Below are positions 62,506 to 64,000 of a stretch of 64,000 nt of DNA, piece by piece. Positions within the stretch are counted from its first letter, which is position 1; the number at the start of each line of letters is the position of its first letter. The stretch is from positions 1 to 64,000 of the forward strand of contig JAVKLU010000041.1 in assembly GCA_031538895.1 (NCBI GenBank), written 5' to 3'. The position numbers and the translations under genes were made by a program. Under the pieces are notes generated by a model that searched no databases, was not told the DNA's origin, and saw only the letters and a list, made by a program, of their open reading frames with translations. This DNA is from JAVKLU01 sp031538895. Lineage in GTDB: Bacteria > Pseudomonadota > Gammaproteobacteria > Burkholderiales > Burkholderiaceae.

Positions 62506-64000
62506 TTACACTGTGGGTTGGGCTAAAACAACTGGTGCTGTCGCTTGACGTAAACGAATGTGTAATTCGCGTAATTGTTTCTCATCCACCGGACTTGGCG
62601 CACTGGTCAACAAACACTGCGCGCGCTGCGTTTTAGGGAAAGCAATCACATCACGAATCGATTCTGCACCCGTCATCAGCGTCACCATGCGATCCAAACC
62701 AAACGCTAAACCACCATGCGGTGGCGCGCCATATTGAAGCGCATCCAATAAAAATCCAAATTTTTCTTGTGCTTCTTCTACACCGATATTCAAGGCGCTA
62801 AATACTTGTTGCTGCACATCTGCACGGTGAATGCGAATCGAACCGCCGCCCATTTCCCAACCGTTTAATACGAGATCGTAGGCTTTGGCCAAACATTTTT
62901 CAGGCGCGTCAACCAAGAATGCTTCATGGCCGTCTTTTGGCGCAGTAAACGGATGATGGCAGGCGTTCCAACGTTTCGCATCAGGGTCATATTCAAACAT
63001 CGGAAAATCAATCACCCACAATGGTTTCCAGGATTTGGTAAATAAGGCTTCCTTCTGACCAAATTCTGAATGGCCAATTTTGATGCGCAAAGCGCCTATC
63101 GCATCATTCACCACGCGCGCGCTATCAGCCCCAAAGAAAATTAAATCGCCATTTTTGGCGCCAGTACGTTCAATAATGATTGTCAAAATTTCATCGCTGA
63201 TATTTTTTACAATGGGTGACTGCAAACCCTCGCGCCCTTTGGTGACATCATTGACTTTGATATACGCTAAACCTTTCGCCCCATAAATCGCGACAAAAGT
63301 CGTATACGCATCGATTTCCGAACGCGACATTCCACCATCTTCACGCCCACCACCAGGAATACGCAATGCCACCACACGCCCGTCTTTCATATTAGCGGCG
63401 TTCGCAAACACTTTGAAATCAACCGCTTTCATCACATCGGTTAATTCAGTAAATTCCAGTGCGACGCGCAGATCAGGTTTGTCGGAACCAAAACGATGCA
63501 TTGCTTCGCCGTAAGTCATGACAGGAAAATCTGCTGGCAGATTGACTTGTAAGCACGAAGCGAACACTTCACGCACCATGCGTTCAAACAAAGCGCGAAT
63601 TTCGTCCTCATTCATGAATGAAGTTTCACAATCGATTTGCGTGAATTCAGGTTGACGATCAGCGCGCAAATCCTCATCACGAAAGCACTTTGTGATTTGA
63701 TAGTAACGATCAAAGTTAGCCACCATTAACAATTGTTTAAACAATTGCGGTGATTGCGGCAAAGCAAAAAATTGACCCTCATTTACGCGTGAAGGGACCA
63801 AATAATCTCGCGCACCTTCAGGTGTGGATTTGGTCAACATTGGGGTTTCAATATCAATAAACCCTTCTTGGTGTAAAAATGAACGTACCGCAAAAGCCAC
63901 GTTGTAACGCAGGCGTAAATTATCTTGCATTTGTGGACGACGCAAATCGATCACTCGATGGGTCAAGCGCGTGTTTTCTGATAAATTTTCATCATCTAAT
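62506..64000 (-). CDS. aspS: Aspartyl-tRNA synthetase (5' end beyond the window)
   Basis: About 498 residues of a class II synthetase visible; the frame is open to the right edge, so the N-terminal OB-fold anticodon-binding domain (about 100 residues) lies outside. Present: RVIDLRRPQMQDNLRLRY, motif 2 region CFRDEDLRADRQPEFTQID, the bacterial GAD insertion domain, and motif 3 region GLAFGLDRMVTLMTG. The end LLTSAPSPVDEKQLRELHI is typical of bacterial AspRS. Whether it is discriminating cannot be told from the visible part. Confidence 0.95.
   Translation of the reverse strand, partial: LDDENLSENTRLTHRVIDLRRPQMQDNLRLRYNVAFAVRSFLHQEGFIDIETPMLTKSTPEGARDYLVPSRVNEGQFFALPQSPQLFKQLLMVANFDRYYQITKCFRDEDLRADRQPEFTQIDCETSFMNEDEIRALFERMVREVFASCLQVNLPADFPVMTYGEAMHRFGSDKPDLRVALEFTELTDVMKAVDFKVFANAANMKDGRVVALRIPGGGREDGGMSRSEIDAYTTFVAIYGAKGLAYIKVNDVTKGREGLQSPIVKNISDEILTIIIERTGAKNGDLIFFGADSARVVNDAIGALRIKIGHSEFGQKEALFTKSWKPLWVIDFPMFEYDPDAKRWNACHHPFTAPKDGHEAFLVDAPEKCLAKAYDLVLNGWEMGGGSIRIHRADVQQQVFSALNIGVEEAQEKFGFLLDALQYGAPPHGGLAFGLDRMVTLMTGAESIRDVIAFPKTQRAQCLLTSAPSPVDEKQLRELHIRLRQATAPVVLAQPTV

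Overview
The window looks like chromosomal DNA of a betaproteobacterium, most likely in the Burkholderiales, with base composition estimated by eye in the mid-40s % GC. The support is gene content and order: a 14-gene nuo operon followed by a Nudix hydrolase; separate AmgK and MurU genes; an atpIBEFHAGDC operon; a cysI-DUF934-cysH-cysD-cysN cluster; a stand-alone heptose-phosphate adenylyltransferase; a MetH homocysteine module encoded apart from the rest of methionine synthase; and bamA-skp-lpxD-fabZ-lpxA-lpxB-rnhB. No tRNA, rRNA, CRISPR array or transposase was recognised. Everything was read by eye; no database search was run.

Layout. 1-70 (-): 5' end of a gene resembling a Mu-type major head protein. 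231-1136: nadC. 1250-15878: nuoA-N (respiratory complex I). 15893-20363: Nudix, amgK, murU, relA. 20545-27691: promoter and F1Fo ATP synthase operon. 27728-29973: accessory patch with a three-gene overlapping operon (two-TM protein with a GAF-like domain, a small unknown, a VOC protein), an attC-like palindrome and an HNH protein. 30027-40247 (-): dapD, dapC, pgm/algC, metH N-module, terC, hldC, ABC-F, serS, nusB, ribH. 40421-46272: glcG-like gene, then assimilatory sulfate reduction. 46582-54416: outer-membrane and lipid A assembly cluster, rnhB, SpoU methyltransferase. 54493-59338: cytochrome c5, leuA, Dabb protein, basic amino-acid decarboxylase. 59516-61799 (-): second accessory patch with a frameshifted MazF toxin, intact MazE-type antitoxin and two unknown or secreted proteins, apparently richer in GC. 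61829-64000 (-): dedA and the 5'-truncated aspS.

How the genes work together. The core is an aerobic respiratory chain (complex I, cytochrome c5, ATP synthase) plus lysine/peptidoglycan precursor synthesis (DapC, DapD), peptidoglycan recycling (AmgK, MurU), lipid A and heptose synthesis, BamA/Skp outer-membrane biogenesis, and sulfate assimilation by direct APS reduction. The least explained material is the 27.7-30.0 kb patch, the 59.3-61.8 kb patch, and a recurring pattern of short tandem duplications in the gaps between genes (14-bp x6 after leuA, 17-bp x2, 15-bp x2, 12-bp x3, 9-bp x3 at a start codon). Several promoter and hairpin candidates are proposed, notably a near-consensus promoter for the atp operon and a terminator-like hairpin between atpH and atpA.
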